From CAIJKW01 sp964443365 (GTDB lineage Bacteria > Patescibacteriota > Minisyncoccia > Phycocordibacterales > CAIZLB01), in assembly GCA_964443365.1 (NCBI GenBank), contig CAYUCM010000023.1, positions 1 to 10,860 on the forward strand: a stretch of 10,860 nucleotides of DNA. The letters run 5' to 3'. Made by a program: the position numbers and the translations under genes. The notes beneath the pieces are model-generated. The model saw only the letters and a list, made by a program, of their open reading frames with translations. It was not told where the DNA came from and made no database searches. Each line of letters starts with the position of its first letter. Position 1 is the first letter of the stretch. Positions 4,872 through 10,860 of this stretch are shown piece by piece.

Positions 4872-7232
4872 TTACTGATTATTTTCATCATTACTTTCTT
4901 CTGTTTCCACCTCGACCTTAGTATTAAGTATATCAGAATATCCATCAGAATTGTTGTTTGTATTAACACCCTCTTCTGTATTTCCGCTATAGCTTAATAT
5001 CTCTCTGGGCTTTGATCCATCAGCTGGGCCAATGACACCTCTATCTTCTAATATATCCATTAATCTCGCCGCTCTGGCATATCCAACCCTTAGCTTTCTT
5101 TGAATGTACGATGTTGAGGCCTTACCAGCTTCAATAACCAACTGCTTTGCTTCCTCGTATAAATCATCATCTTCTTCATCATCGTCATTTCCAAATGATG
5201 AACTAAATACAGCGTCTGGAGTAGGGGAGGCGCCAGCATCTCCGTTGAATGAAATTTCTTGCGGTAAAGAGTCTGTAGAATCAATCAAATATTTAACAAG
5301 CTTCTTTGTTTCATTTTCAGTAACGTATGCGGATTGAATTCTGATTGGTGTTGGAATATCGCCAGAAAGGAATAACATATCTCCAGCACCCAAAAGCTCT
5401 TCTGCACCCCTCATATCAAGAATGGTTCTAGAGTCAATTTGCGATGCAACTTGAAGTGCAATACGAGCTGGAACGTTGGCTTTAATAAGACCTGTAATAA
5501 CATTAACCGATGGACGTTGTGTTGAAATTATAAGATGAATTCCAACAGCACGTGACATTTGTGCAAGTTTAACAATTCCAGATTCTAATTCTCTAGGATA
5601 TGCCTGCATAATATCGGCAAGCTCGTCCAAAATAATTACGATATAAGGCATGGTTTCTGGAGCCTCTTCACCCTCAACATATCCTTCGTTCTTTCTTTTT
5701 TCAATTATTGGCTTGAGAATATTCTTGTGATATGAATCTATGTCTCTTATTCCATGTTTTTCTAATATATTGTAACGTCTTTCCATCTCCTTTGCTGCCC
5801 ACTTTAGAGAAAGAATGGCTTTCTTGGCGTCTGTAATAACAGGGGTTAATAGGTGTGGAATCTTATTATACATTGTAAGTTCAACTCTTTTTGGGTCAAT
5901 CATTATAAATTTTAGATTGTCTGACGAGTTTCTATACAATAATGATGCGATAATGGCGTGAATGGTTACAGACTTACCAGAACCGGTTGCTCCAGCAATA
6001 AGCATGTGTGGAGCCTTGGCAAGATTGGAAAAATATGACTTTCCAGAAATACCCTTTCCAAGAGCGACGGTAAGCGGTTTTTCTGATTTTTGATACTCAT
6101 CTTGCATTAGTAGTGTTCCAAGTCCAACCGTTGTTTTTACAGTGTTTGGAATTTCAATACCTACTAATGATTTTCCTGGGATTGGAGCTTCTATTCTAAT
6201 AGGGTGTGCGGCCAATGCTAAAGAGAGATTGTTTTGAAGTCCTAATATTTTTGAAAGTTTTACACCTTCTGCTGGCTTTAGAGAATATCTTGTTACAGAT
6301 GGTCCGATTGAGACTTCGTCCATTTCTACATCAATTCCAAAATTTTGTAGAGTTCTTTTGATGATGTTTGCGTTTGCCTTAATATCTCCAACTCCAGGCT
6401 TTCCCTTGTCTTGTTCTAATATTGAAAGTGGGGGAGGAACGAAAGCCTTTCCACTCCAAGTGCTTTTTGTTTTCAAATCCATTTCATCATCTCTGGTCTT
6501 TTTCTCTTCCTTGTTTATTTCTGGCTTAGCAACGGCCTCTGCTTTTTCATTAGCGAGCCTTGCTGCCACCTTATCCATGACATTGTTCTTTGGCTCAGCG
6601 TCAGCCTCTGCTTGTCTTATTGATTTATTAATCTTTTCATCCTCAGATTCCTTTATGGTTTCTTCATCTACAATTTCTGCCTCTTTGTTTTTACGAAGCA
6701 TTCTCCAGAACATGAAATGTTCTTTTTTGATTGCCGAGTCATATATTATAAGTATTGAAATTAGAGATAGGGCAATTGTGATTACATAACTTGTTGGATA
6801 ATCAAAGAACTTAACTAATGGTATAGAAACCATCTTTCCGATGAGTCCGCCGCTTTCAATATCTATTAGACTAATTATGCCAAGTGTGGACAGTAAAAAG
6901 AGTAGGGCACCCAGAGATTTTGACAAATAGAATTTTTTGTTTTTTTCTCCAAAAAAGGCCACGGCAAGGAGTATGAATGTTACGGGTATTAAATAATAGC
7001 CAACACCCAAAAGTTTGGCGAATAAATTGTGTATTACGTCTCCAGCTGCTCCCCCTTTATTAAAGGCTGCAAATAGAAAGAATACAGCTAGTACAAACAT
7101 GGTGATTCCCCACACACTTTGTACCGTGCTTGGTTTGAGTATTTTACTCTCTAAAATCTCTTCCTCTGTGGATAACTTATAAGATCTAGGTTTTGTGTCT
7201 TTTTTATTTTCTCGTTTATCTCTTTTTGCCAT
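4872..7232 (-). CDS. ftsK: DNA translocase FtsK/SpoIIIE
   Basis: FtsK is a septum-located, hexameric ATP-driven DNA pump that clears and sorts chromosome ends during division. The 786-residue protein has four membrane helices (about 40-57, 75-94, 105-124, 147-165), a charged linker (about 170-260), and the motor: KPLTVALGKGISGK before the Walker A GATGSGKS (414-421), IMIDPKRVEL, Walker B IVIILDE (531-537), and HLIISTQRPSVNVITGLIKAN. An acidic run (683-690) leads to the C-terminal winged-helix gamma domain (about 690-748, VGYARAARLMDILEDRGVIGP), which in E. coli and B. subtilis reads polar guide sequences. A short Asn/Glu-rich tail ends the protein. Length and domain order are normal for the SpoIIIE-like form. 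It is divergent from the winged-helix gene at 7440 and has its own promoter at 7254-7281. The ATG at 7232 gives MAKRDKRENKK, a sensible cytoplasmic N-terminus. Confidence 0.96.
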   Translation of the reverse strand: MAKRDKRENKKDTKPRSYKLSTEEEILESKILKPSTVQSVWGITMFVLAVFFLFAAFNKGGAAGDVIHNLFAKLLGVGYYLIPVTFILLAVAFFGEKNKKFYLSKSLGALLFLLSTLGIISLIDIESGGLIGKMVSIPLVKFFDYPTSYVITIALSLISILIIYDSAIKKEHFMFWRMLRKNKEAEIVDEETIKESEDEKINKSIRQAEADAEPKNNVMDKVAARLANEKAEAVAKPEINKEEKKTRDDEMDLKTKSTWSGKAFVPPPLSILEQDKGKPGVGDIKANANIIKRTLQNFGIDVEMDEVSIGPSVTRYSLKPAEGVKLSKILGLQNNLSLALAAHPIRIEAPIPGKSLVGIEIPNTVKTTVGLGTLLMQDEYQKSEKPLTVALGKGISGKSYFSNLAKAPHMLIAGATGSGKSVTIHAIIASLLYRNSSDNLKFIMIDPKRVELTMYNKIPHLLTPVITDAKKAILSLKWAAKEMERRYNILEKHGIRDIDSYHKNILKPIIEKRKNEGYVEGEEAPETMPYIVIILDELADIMQAYPRELESGIVKLAQMSRAVGIHLIISTQRPSVNVITGLIKANVPARIALQVASQIDSRTILDMRGAEELLGAGDMLFLSGDIPTPIRIQSAYVTENETKKLVKYLIDSTDSLPQEISFNGDAGASPTPDAVFSSSFGNDDDEEDDDLYEEAKQLVIEAGKASTSYIQRKLRVGYARAARLMDILEDRGVIGPADGSKPREILSYSGNTEEGVNTNNNSDGYSDILNTKVEVETEESNDENNQ

Positions 7233-7242
7233 ATTGTCTATA

Positions 7243-7270
7243 TTTTAACACGTATTATCACATGTTAAAA
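7243..7270. repeat. 11-bp inverted repeat centred on the ftsK -10 box
   Basis: Arms TTTTAACACGT (7243-7253) and ACATGTTAAAA (7260-7270) are complementary at 10 of 11 positions around the centre ATTATC. The repeat ends 10 bases from the ftsK start. Its symmetry and position fit an operator for a dimeric repressor; a hairpin is less likely to matter, because most of it lies at or upstream of the inferred transcription start. Confidence 0.6.
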
Positions 7271-7281
7271 ATTTATTCCAA
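7254..7281 (-). promoter_or_regulatory. Putative ftsK promoter with extended -10 box
   Basis: On the - strand TTGGAA (7281-7276), a 16-base spacer and GATAAT (7259-7254) preceded by TGT give an extended -10 promoter. Transcription would start about 15 bases before the ftsK ATG. The -10 box is the centre of the inverted repeat at 7243-7270. Confidence 0.5.
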
Positions 7282-7311
7282 ATAAGAACACGATGTCTTA
7301 TATTAGGGGAC

Positions 7312-7339
7312 TTGTTAAAGCCCACGACTTATATATAAT
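7312..7339 (+). promoter_or_regulatory. Putative promoter of the winged-helix gene at 7440
   Basis: TTGTTA (7312-7317), a 16-base spacer and a perfect TATAAT (7334-7339) form a sigma-70 type promoter. The transcript would start near 7346 and have a leader of about 94 bases. A second -35-like TTGACT at 7363 lacks a good -10 partner. Confidence 0.5.
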
Positions 7340-7439
7340 GTCTTTGAACTTGCCCAGCTGTTTTGACTTTTTGGCAATAAACTATTAAAGACAAATTGTT
7401 TCAAACTCTCGGCGAGTATAAAAGACATAATAAAAAATC

Positions 7440-8321
7440 ATGAATAATCAATATGATAATGCGGTTAATAGGACATCTAATGTGTATACATTACGTGTCT
7501 TTAAGAATAGGTCTTCAGGTCTTGATTTCTTCTATAAGAAATCAGAGAGGCTTTGCACTGCCATATTTTTGTTAACAGAGTCTTTTTCCAAAGGGGATGT
7601 CCTTAAGGACAATCTTAGAAATACAAGTGTTAATTTGATGATGAATTCATTGTCCTTAATCTCTGTTGATAAGGATATTGATTCTGTCTTTAATGAAATG
7701 ACCTGTGGCGCATTGCAAATTTTGGCATTGTCTAGGGTTGCTTCCGGTTTGAATATTATGTCTTTATCTAATTTTGAAATATTAAATGGTGAAATTGGTA
7801 AATTTTTGAAAATGATAGAAAAAGAAACTGAGTCTTCAAATCTGATAATGTCTCAGGTGTTAGCAGATGTTGATGGTGAAGTGTTGGATGCGGGATCGGA
7901 TATGAAATCAAAAAATGTCTCTGATGCAAATGATGTTTCTGAGATACAAGAGATGACACCAGAAGAGGTGAAGCTGGGTGTGTCATCACAGGGGGGTATT
8001 GAAAAACAAAAAGACATTTCTGAAAATTTTAATGTTGATGTTAGTTTGAGAGAAATAAGTATTAAGTCTGATTTGAAGAAAGTTGAAAAACCGGAGGGTG
8101 TTAAAAGTTTCATGGACCCTTCTGTGATACAAAAAAGCGACAGGCAAAAAGCTATTCTTGATATTATTAAAAGAACGGGGGAGACATCTATAAAAGACAT
8201 AACCACAGGAGTTCCGGGATGTAGTGAAAAGACTATTCAAAGAGAATTGAACTCCCTAATTTACGGTGGTGTGCTTAAAAAGATTGGCGAGAGAAGATGG
8301 AGTAAGTATATGTTTGTGTAA
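7440..8321 (+). CDS. Hypothetical protein with C-terminal DeoR-like winged helix, probable transcription regulator
   Basis: I do not recognise a named family for the whole 293-residue protein. Residues about 29-131 are predicted helical (FFYKKSERLCTAIFLLTESF, then LRNTSVNLMMNSLSLI, then GEIGKFLKMIEKET). Residues about 135-230 are an acidic, Ser/Asp/Glu-rich linker. Residues 232-290 form a winged helix: SDRQKAILDIIKRTGETSIK, recognition-helix region CSEKTIQRELNSLI, and wing GGVLKKIGERRWSKY. The SEKTIQREL signature recalls DeoR-type DNA-binding domains, and I remember similar C-termini in many Patescibacteria proteins of unknown role. It is divergent from ftsK and precedes the surface-protein gene, so it may regulate either neighbour or itself. 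The coding region contains the perfect palindrome TGTCCTTAAGGACA (7598-7611), a possible autoregulatory site. The ATG at 7440 follows an A-rich leader without a Shine-Dalgarno sequence. Confidence 0.72.
   Translation: MNNQYDNAVNRTSNVYTLRVFKNRSSGLDFFYKKSERLCTAIFLLTESFSKGDVLKDNLRNTSVNLMMNSLSLISVDKDIDSVFNEMTCGALQILALSRVASGLNIMSLSNFEILNGEIGKFLKMIEKETESSNLIMSQVLADVDGEVLDAGSDMKSKNVSDANDVSEIQEMTPEEVKLGVSSQGGIEKQKDISENFNVDVSLREISIKSDLKKVEKPEGVKSFMDPSVIQKSDRQKAILDIIKRTGETSIKDITTGVPGCSEKTIQRELNSLIYGGVLKKIGERRWSKYMFV
7598..7611. promoter_or_regulatory. Perfect 14-bp palindrome inside the winged-helix gene
   Basis: TGTCCTTAAGGACA is a perfect palindrome about 160 bases into the gene. Its half-site TGTCC/GGACA recurs nearby: GGACAT at 7471, TGTCCTTAA at 7651, and two direct copies of GGACAT at 8335 and 8347, 12 bp apart, just after the stop. 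Binding by the encoded protein is a hypothesis. Confidence 0.35.
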
Positions 8322-8380
8322 AAGACAAAATAAAGGACATCTTAAGGGACATTTTTTGCTGGTAAAAATTGAAAAAGTCA

Positions 8381-8430
8381 TTAATTGACAAGCTAAAATA
8401 GAATTTGACATTTTGCAATTCTAATTGACT
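8381..8430 (+). repeat. Three TTGAC boxes at exact 20-bp spacing
   Basis: TTGACA at 8385-8390 and 8405-8410 and TTGACT at 8425-8430 share the same position in consecutive 20-base units, each preceded by AAT or ATT (consensus AWTTGACW). The last copy is the -35 box of the promoter at 8425-8453. Two helical turns between copies would place them on one face of the DNA. Confidence 0.6.
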
Positions 8431-8453
8431 ATAGTGGTGTTTTTGTGTAATAT
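8425..8453 (+). promoter_or_regulatory. Putative strong promoter for the surface-protein leader
   Basis: TTGACT (8425-8430), a 17-base spacer and TAATAT (8448-8453) form a well-spaced sigma-70 type promoter. Transcription would begin near 8460, at the left arm of the inverted repeat 8460-8484. No nearer good promoter precedes the gene at 8965, which would give a leader of about 500 bases. Confidence 0.55.
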
Positions 8454-8459
8454 TAACGA

Positions 8460-8484
8460 CTGTACACCGTCATTATGTGTACAG
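8460..8484. repeat. 8-bp inverted repeat at the inferred transcription start
   Basis: CTGTACAC (8460-8467) and GTGTACAG (8477-8484) are perfect inverted repeats around 9 bases. Placed just after the -10 box, they could be an operator or a 5'-terminal hairpin of the transcript. Confidence 0.6.
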
Positions 8485-8634
8485 GCATGAAATTGGCCCT
8501 ATTTTAGTAGAAATATTGCAAAATATGGCTTAAAACGGTACAATTTAATTGCTTGGTACTTTGACAAACAAATAGGTTAGAAAAACAGTTAATCAGCCCA
8601 AACTTCTGTTAATTCAGATTTTACCGTAATTCCA

Positions 8635-8742
8635 ATGATTATGTGCTTCCGCCTTATCTCAAGTCGATCTCTTCTATATAAAGATTCCATAAAGCAATTT
8701 ATTGAATTATTGTATAAAAAAGAAGTTGAGATGGGGAAGTAA
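8635..8742 (+). CDS. Possible 35-codon small ORF or gene remnant
   Basis: An ATG at 8635 opens a frame of 35 codons ending in TAA, starting MIMCFRLISSRSLLYKDSIK and ending YKKEVEMGK. The frame is open upstream to 8593 without another ATG. I recognise no family. There is no Shine-Dalgarno sequence, which is uninformative here because the real genes lack one too. In AT-rich DNA a frame of this size occurs by chance, so this is either a small leader-encoded protein, a remnant, or nothing. Confidence 0.15.
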   Translation: MIMCFRLISSRSLLYKDSIKQFIELLYKKEVEMGK

Positions 8743-8791
8743 TACGTAGACACTGATTGAAAAATTAGATGTTTACAATTCCCGTAATTCC

Positions 8792-8809
8792 GTTGATCGC
8801 TAGATCAAC
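8792..8809. repeat. Perfect 7-bp hairpin, first of a tandem pair
   Basis: GTTGATC (8792-8798) and GATCAAC (8803-8809) pair perfectly around the tetraloop GCTA. It lies 2 bases before the larger hairpin, and its left arm overlaps the end of the second CCGTAATTCC repeat. No T run follows. Confidence 0.65.
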
Positions 8810-8811
8810 AA

Positions 8812-8865
8812 ATGTGAACCCGTAGAGACACTTAATATTTGTTTAGTCTCTCTACGGGTTCACAT
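8812..8865. repeat. Large hairpin with perfect 17-bp stem upstream of the surface-protein gene
   Basis: Bases 8812-8828 and 8849-8865 are perfectly complementary (core GTGAACCCGTAGAGA with TCTCTACGGGTTCAC) around a 20-base AT-rich loop. It is much more GC-rich than the surrounding DNA. No T run follows, so it is not an ordinary terminator. It could be a leader element that stabilises the mRNA, a dispersed palindromic (REP or MITE-like) repeat, or a recognition hairpin for a transposase. It ends about 100 bases before the start at 8965. Confidence 0.8.
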
Positions 8866-8964
8866 GGTTATCATTAACAACCCGAGGATATCGTATTCCA
8901 CACATTAATAACTTTAAAAATTAAGTGGATGAAAATATCTTTAATAAATTTTATAAAAATTCAT

Positions 8965-10710
8965 ATGAAAAGAATTTCAACAATATTGGTGTTGGCTCTT
9001 GCTTTCGCTCTAGTTGCTTCAACAACTTCAGCAGCAACTTTCAACACAACTCTTAAGAAGGGTTCAAAGGGTGCAGACGTAGTCGCACTTCAAACTCTTC
9101 TTGAGTCAAAGGGTCTACTTACAATGCCTGCAGGTGTTGCAAAGGGATACTTTGGAACTTTGACAGTTACTGCTGTTAAAGCTTATCAAGCTTCAAAGGG
9201 TATTTCTACAGTTGGACAAGTTGGCCCAGCAACAAGAGCAGCTCTTAATGCTGAAGGAACAACTGGTACAACAGGTACAACAGGAACAACTGGTACAACA
9301 GGAACAACTGTAACAACAGGAACTCCTGGAGTAGCAGGAACTCTTGCTGCATCACTATGGTCAACTCCATCAGGAGTTACAGCATACAAGGGTCAAACTT
9401 ATGATGTTGCTGGTTACAAACTGCAAGCTTCAGCTTCAGATATGGCAGTAACAAACGTATCATTTGATTTTGATTCTCGTTTCTGGCTATATGCAAGTGC
9501 TCTTACAGTTAAGGATGAAACAGGAATGGTTGTTGGACAATTGTCAAACCTAAATGCTTCAAACTTTACTGAGCTTACAGTAGGTTCACAATACAGAGTT
9601 AATATCCCTGTAAATGGATTTGTTGTTAAGGCAACTCAATCTAAGTACTTGACAGTTGGAGTAACATTTACTCCTGTTACAGATCGTACTTCAACTACAC
9701 TTAATGTAATTGGAGCACAATTCCGTGCTGTTGATGGTACAGGTGTTACAGATACACAAACTGTATCTGATGACCGTTCATTCAGTTACCAAAGTACAAA
9801 CATTGGTCAATTGATTGTTACAAACAGTCCTGCATCACCTACAACACAAGTTGTACAAGTTTCAACAGCTGCTCAAACTCAAAATGTTCCTCTTGCAGTT
9901 TATGACATAAAGTCACAAAACCAAGCATCAACATTGCAAAGATTGACAATTGGACTAAGTATTAGTTCATCTACTATTCCAGTAGGTAGTCTATTCTCAA
10001 ACGTTCAATTGAAAGTTGGTGGATTAACTTACACAGCAAGTACATTAACATCAACAACAGCTGAGTTCACAAACCTTACAATTCCTCTAGCTGCTGATGT
10101 TTACACTCCTATGACTATTTTGGCTACATTAGCTCAAAATACAAATAGTGCATATGACAATGTGTATGTAACTACATCTTTGAACTCATCAACAGGTATA
10201 TCTGTAATTGATGCTACATATAATACAGTTTCTGCTAACGCAGTTACACTAACTTCAAACGCACAAACATTTACATCATCAGGTGTAACAGTTGGCGGAC
10301 TATCAGTTAGTACTCCTGTTATAACAGCAAACCAAGGTGCATCAACAACAGCTAACTTCACATTCACTTATACACTAACAGCTGGAAACAACCCAATCTA
10401 TGTAAGTGCTACATCTACAACTGCTTTAACAACAGTTAATACAAATGCTGGTACAGTTACATTGGTAAGCTTCCGTGATAATGATTCTACAAATGACCTA
10501 GCAAATGGATATTTCTATATTGCTCCTGGTCAAACAAAGACATTCACAGCTTCTTACCAATCAAAGGGTTCAGTTGGAACAGTTGCTGGTACATATAAGG
10601 TTACTTCTTTGAACTACGGAACAGGATATGCAACTGGCGCTATTACAGGTGCTGGTTCTCTAAATGCTCCTACAGTTGGAAGTGCTCTTACAGCTACTCT
10701 AAGTTACTAA
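8965..10710 (+). CDS. Secreted S-layer-like surface protein with peptidoglycan-binding domain
   Basis: A Sec signal peptide opens the protein from the ATG at 8965 (MKRISTILVLALAFALVASTTSA, then ATF), followed by a peptidoglycan_binding_1-type domain at about residues 30-96 (LKKGSKGADVVALQTLLESKG, GYFGTLTVTAVKAYQASKGI, VGPATRAALNAEG). Next comes a (Thr-Thr-Gly) linker at about 98-119 and a Thr/Ser/Asn/Val-rich beta region to residue 581, with Ig-like stretches such as ASTTANFTFTYTLTAG near the end. There are no cysteines, no C-terminal membrane anchor and no sortase motif, so anchoring is presumably by the N-terminal domain. An in-frame ATG at 8929 would add 12 residues, but the shorter form has the cleaner signal peptide. 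Codon choice is strongly biased (Thr mostly ACA, Asn AAC and Phe TTC frequent) compared with ftsK, as expected for an abundant protein. The gene has a long structured leader and a strong terminator. Its role as the main cell-surface layer is an inference. Confidence 0.85.
   Translation: MKRISTILVLALAFALVASTTSAATFNTTLKKGSKGADVVALQTLLESKGLLTMPAGVAKGYFGTLTVTAVKAYQASKGISTVGQVGPATRAALNAEGTTGTTGTTGTTGTTGTTVTTGTPGVAGTLAASLWSTPSGVTAYKGQTYDVAGYKLQASASDMAVTNVSFDFDSRFWLYASALTVKDETGMVVGQLSNLNASNFTELTVGSQYRVNIPVNGFVVKATQSKYLTVGVTFTPVTDRTSTTLNVIGAQFRAVDGTGVTDTQTVSDDRSFSYQSTNIGQLIVTNSPASPTTQVVQVSTAAQTQNVPLAVYDIKSQNQASTLQRLTIGLSISSSTIPVGSLFSNVQLKVGGLTYTASTLTSTTAEFTNLTIPLAADVYTPMTILATLAQNTNSAYDNVYVTTSLNSSTGISVIDATYNTVSANAVTLTSNAQTFTSSGVTVGGLSVSTPVITANQGASTTANFTFTYTLTAGNNPIYVSATSTTALTTVNTNAGTVTLVSFRDNDSTNDLANGYFYIAPGQTKTFTASYQSKGSVGTVAGTYKVTSLNYGTGYATGAITGAGSLNAPTVGSALTATLSY
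9256..9321 (+). repeat. 9-base tandem repeat coding for a Thr-Thr-Gly linker
   Basis: Twenty-two codons alternate as Gly-Thr-Thr units with small third-base changes (ACA/ACT, GGT/GGA) and one Val replacing a Gly. The repeat joins the peptidoglycan-binding domain to the beta region and is likely flexible and possibly glycosylated. Such repeats can change length by slippage in frame. Confidence 0.85.
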
Positions 10711-10752
10711 TCGTTTAGTTAACTTGGTTTAGACTCAGTAATGAGTTAAACA

Positions 10753-10784
10753 ACAAAAACCACCCCTCACGGGGTGGTTTTTGT
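10753..10784 (+). terminator. Strong rho-independent terminator of the surface-protein gene
   Basis: A perfect 14-bp stem (10753-10766 with 10771-10784) with core CCACCCC/GGGGTGG and loop TCAC is flanked by an A run on the left and a T run on the right. It begins 42 bases after the stop at 10710. The symmetry would allow use from either side. Confidence 0.93.
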
Positions 10785-10785
10785 G

Positions 10786-10813
10786 TTGCTCATTTTTGAT
10801 TAAGTATTATAAT
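10786..10813 (+). promoter_or_regulatory. Weak promoter candidate for an off-window gene
   Basis: A perfect TATAAT (10808-10813) follows a poor -35 (TTGCTC, 10786-10791) with a 16-base spacer. A 7-bp inverted repeat ATTGGTC/GACCAAT (10824-10830, 10847-10853) lies just downstream. No gene starts inside the window after this point. Confidence 0.25.
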
Positions 10814-10860
10814 TAATAATGTAATTGGTCTTTGTAATAAAAACTTGACCAATATGTCTC

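Larger units (their letters stand above)
8322..8928 (+). other. 607-base structured region upstream of the surface-protein gene, no solid gene
   Basis: No open frame here is convincing. In order it holds: two direct GGACAT repeats (8335, 8347); three TTGAC boxes exactly 20 bp apart (8385, 8405, 8425); a good promoter (8425-8453); an inverted repeat at the likely transcription start (8460-8484); a 10-position stem with one mismatch (8496-8505 with 8520-8529); a 35-codon frame (8635-8742) of doubtful meaning; two copies of CCGTAATTCC..TGAT (8624, 8782); and two adjacent perfect hairpins (8792-8809, 8812-8865). No terminator-like T run is seen on the + strand, so a transcript from 8460 could continue into the surface-protein gene as a long leader. 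I found no tRNA or known riboswitch. Confidence 0.6.

Noticed and set aside
5104..5337. Ser-rich + strand frame and other frames inside ftsK, recA and efp
   Set aside because: They are antisense shadows of strongly conserved coding sequence and show no family similarity.
7524..7543. 8- to 9-bp inverted repeat (GATTTCTT...AAGAAATC) near the start of the winged-helix gene
   Set aside because: AT-rich, inside coding sequence, without a T run or related copies; likely chance.
8538..8559. Direct repeat GGTAC (8538, 8555) and TTGACA at 8561 as another promoter
   Set aside because: No acceptable -10 box lies 15-19 bases after the TTGACA, and a 5-base repeat is not significant.
9186..9389. Open frame on the - strand rich in Val-Pro-Val repeats
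   Set aside because: It is the antisense shadow of the Thr-Thr-Gly repeat in the surface-protein gene; no domain, start context or promoter supports it.
1..10860. Possible recoding of TGA, as in Gracilibacteria and Absconditabacteria
   Set aside because: All recognised genes align over their full family length without in-frame TGA and end in TAA or TAG, so standard coding is sufficient.

Overview
The window is AT-rich, gene-dense bacterial DNA. I read it as a Patescibacteria (Candidate Phyla Radiation) genome of the Parcubacteria/Paceibacteria type; this is an inference. The signs are an elongation factor P with a non-standard loop, a RecA with a long charged N-terminal extension, a DeoR-like winged-helix protein of a kind I associate with these genomes, a secreted surface protein made of a peptidoglycan-binding domain plus a Thr-rich beta region, and no recognisable Shine-Dalgarno sequence before any of the eleven visible starts. 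All genes use the standard code: eleven of the twelve visible stops are TAA, one is TAG, none is TGA.

Left part, + strand (1-1916): the 3' end of a TatD-family nuclease, then the classic rpsF-ssb-rpsR cluster (ribosomal protein S6, single-strand DNA-binding protein, ribosomal protein S18), closed by a hairpin terminator that can work in both directions.

Middle part, - strand (1939-7232): first a RelB/DinJ-YafQ type II toxin-antitoxin pair, bracketed by hairpin terminators so that it looks like an independent cassette. Then a housekeeping block transcribed right to left: ftsK (DNA translocase), a small membrane-anchored protein with an Ig-like extracellular domain, recA and efp. A promoter can be seen between ftsK and the small protein, so recA and efp can be made independently of ftsK. 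The ftsK promoter lies inside an 11-bp inverted repeat.

Right part, + strand (7272-10860): a 293-residue protein with a C-terminal winged helix, probably a regulator, is divergent from ftsK. It is followed by a 607-base stretch without a solid gene but full of structure: three TTGAC boxes spaced exactly 20 bp, a strong-looking promoter, inverted repeats and two adjacent perfect hairpins, one with a 17-bp stem. This stretch leads into a gene for an abundant-looking secreted surface (S-layer-like) protein that ends at a strong terminator.

The most noteworthy material is the structured leader of the surface-protein gene and its possible link to the neighbouring winged-helix protein, followed by the EF-P loop and the palindrome-covered promoters of ftsK and the toxin-antitoxin pair. 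I see no CRISPR array, tRNA, rRNA, prophage or intact insertion sequence.
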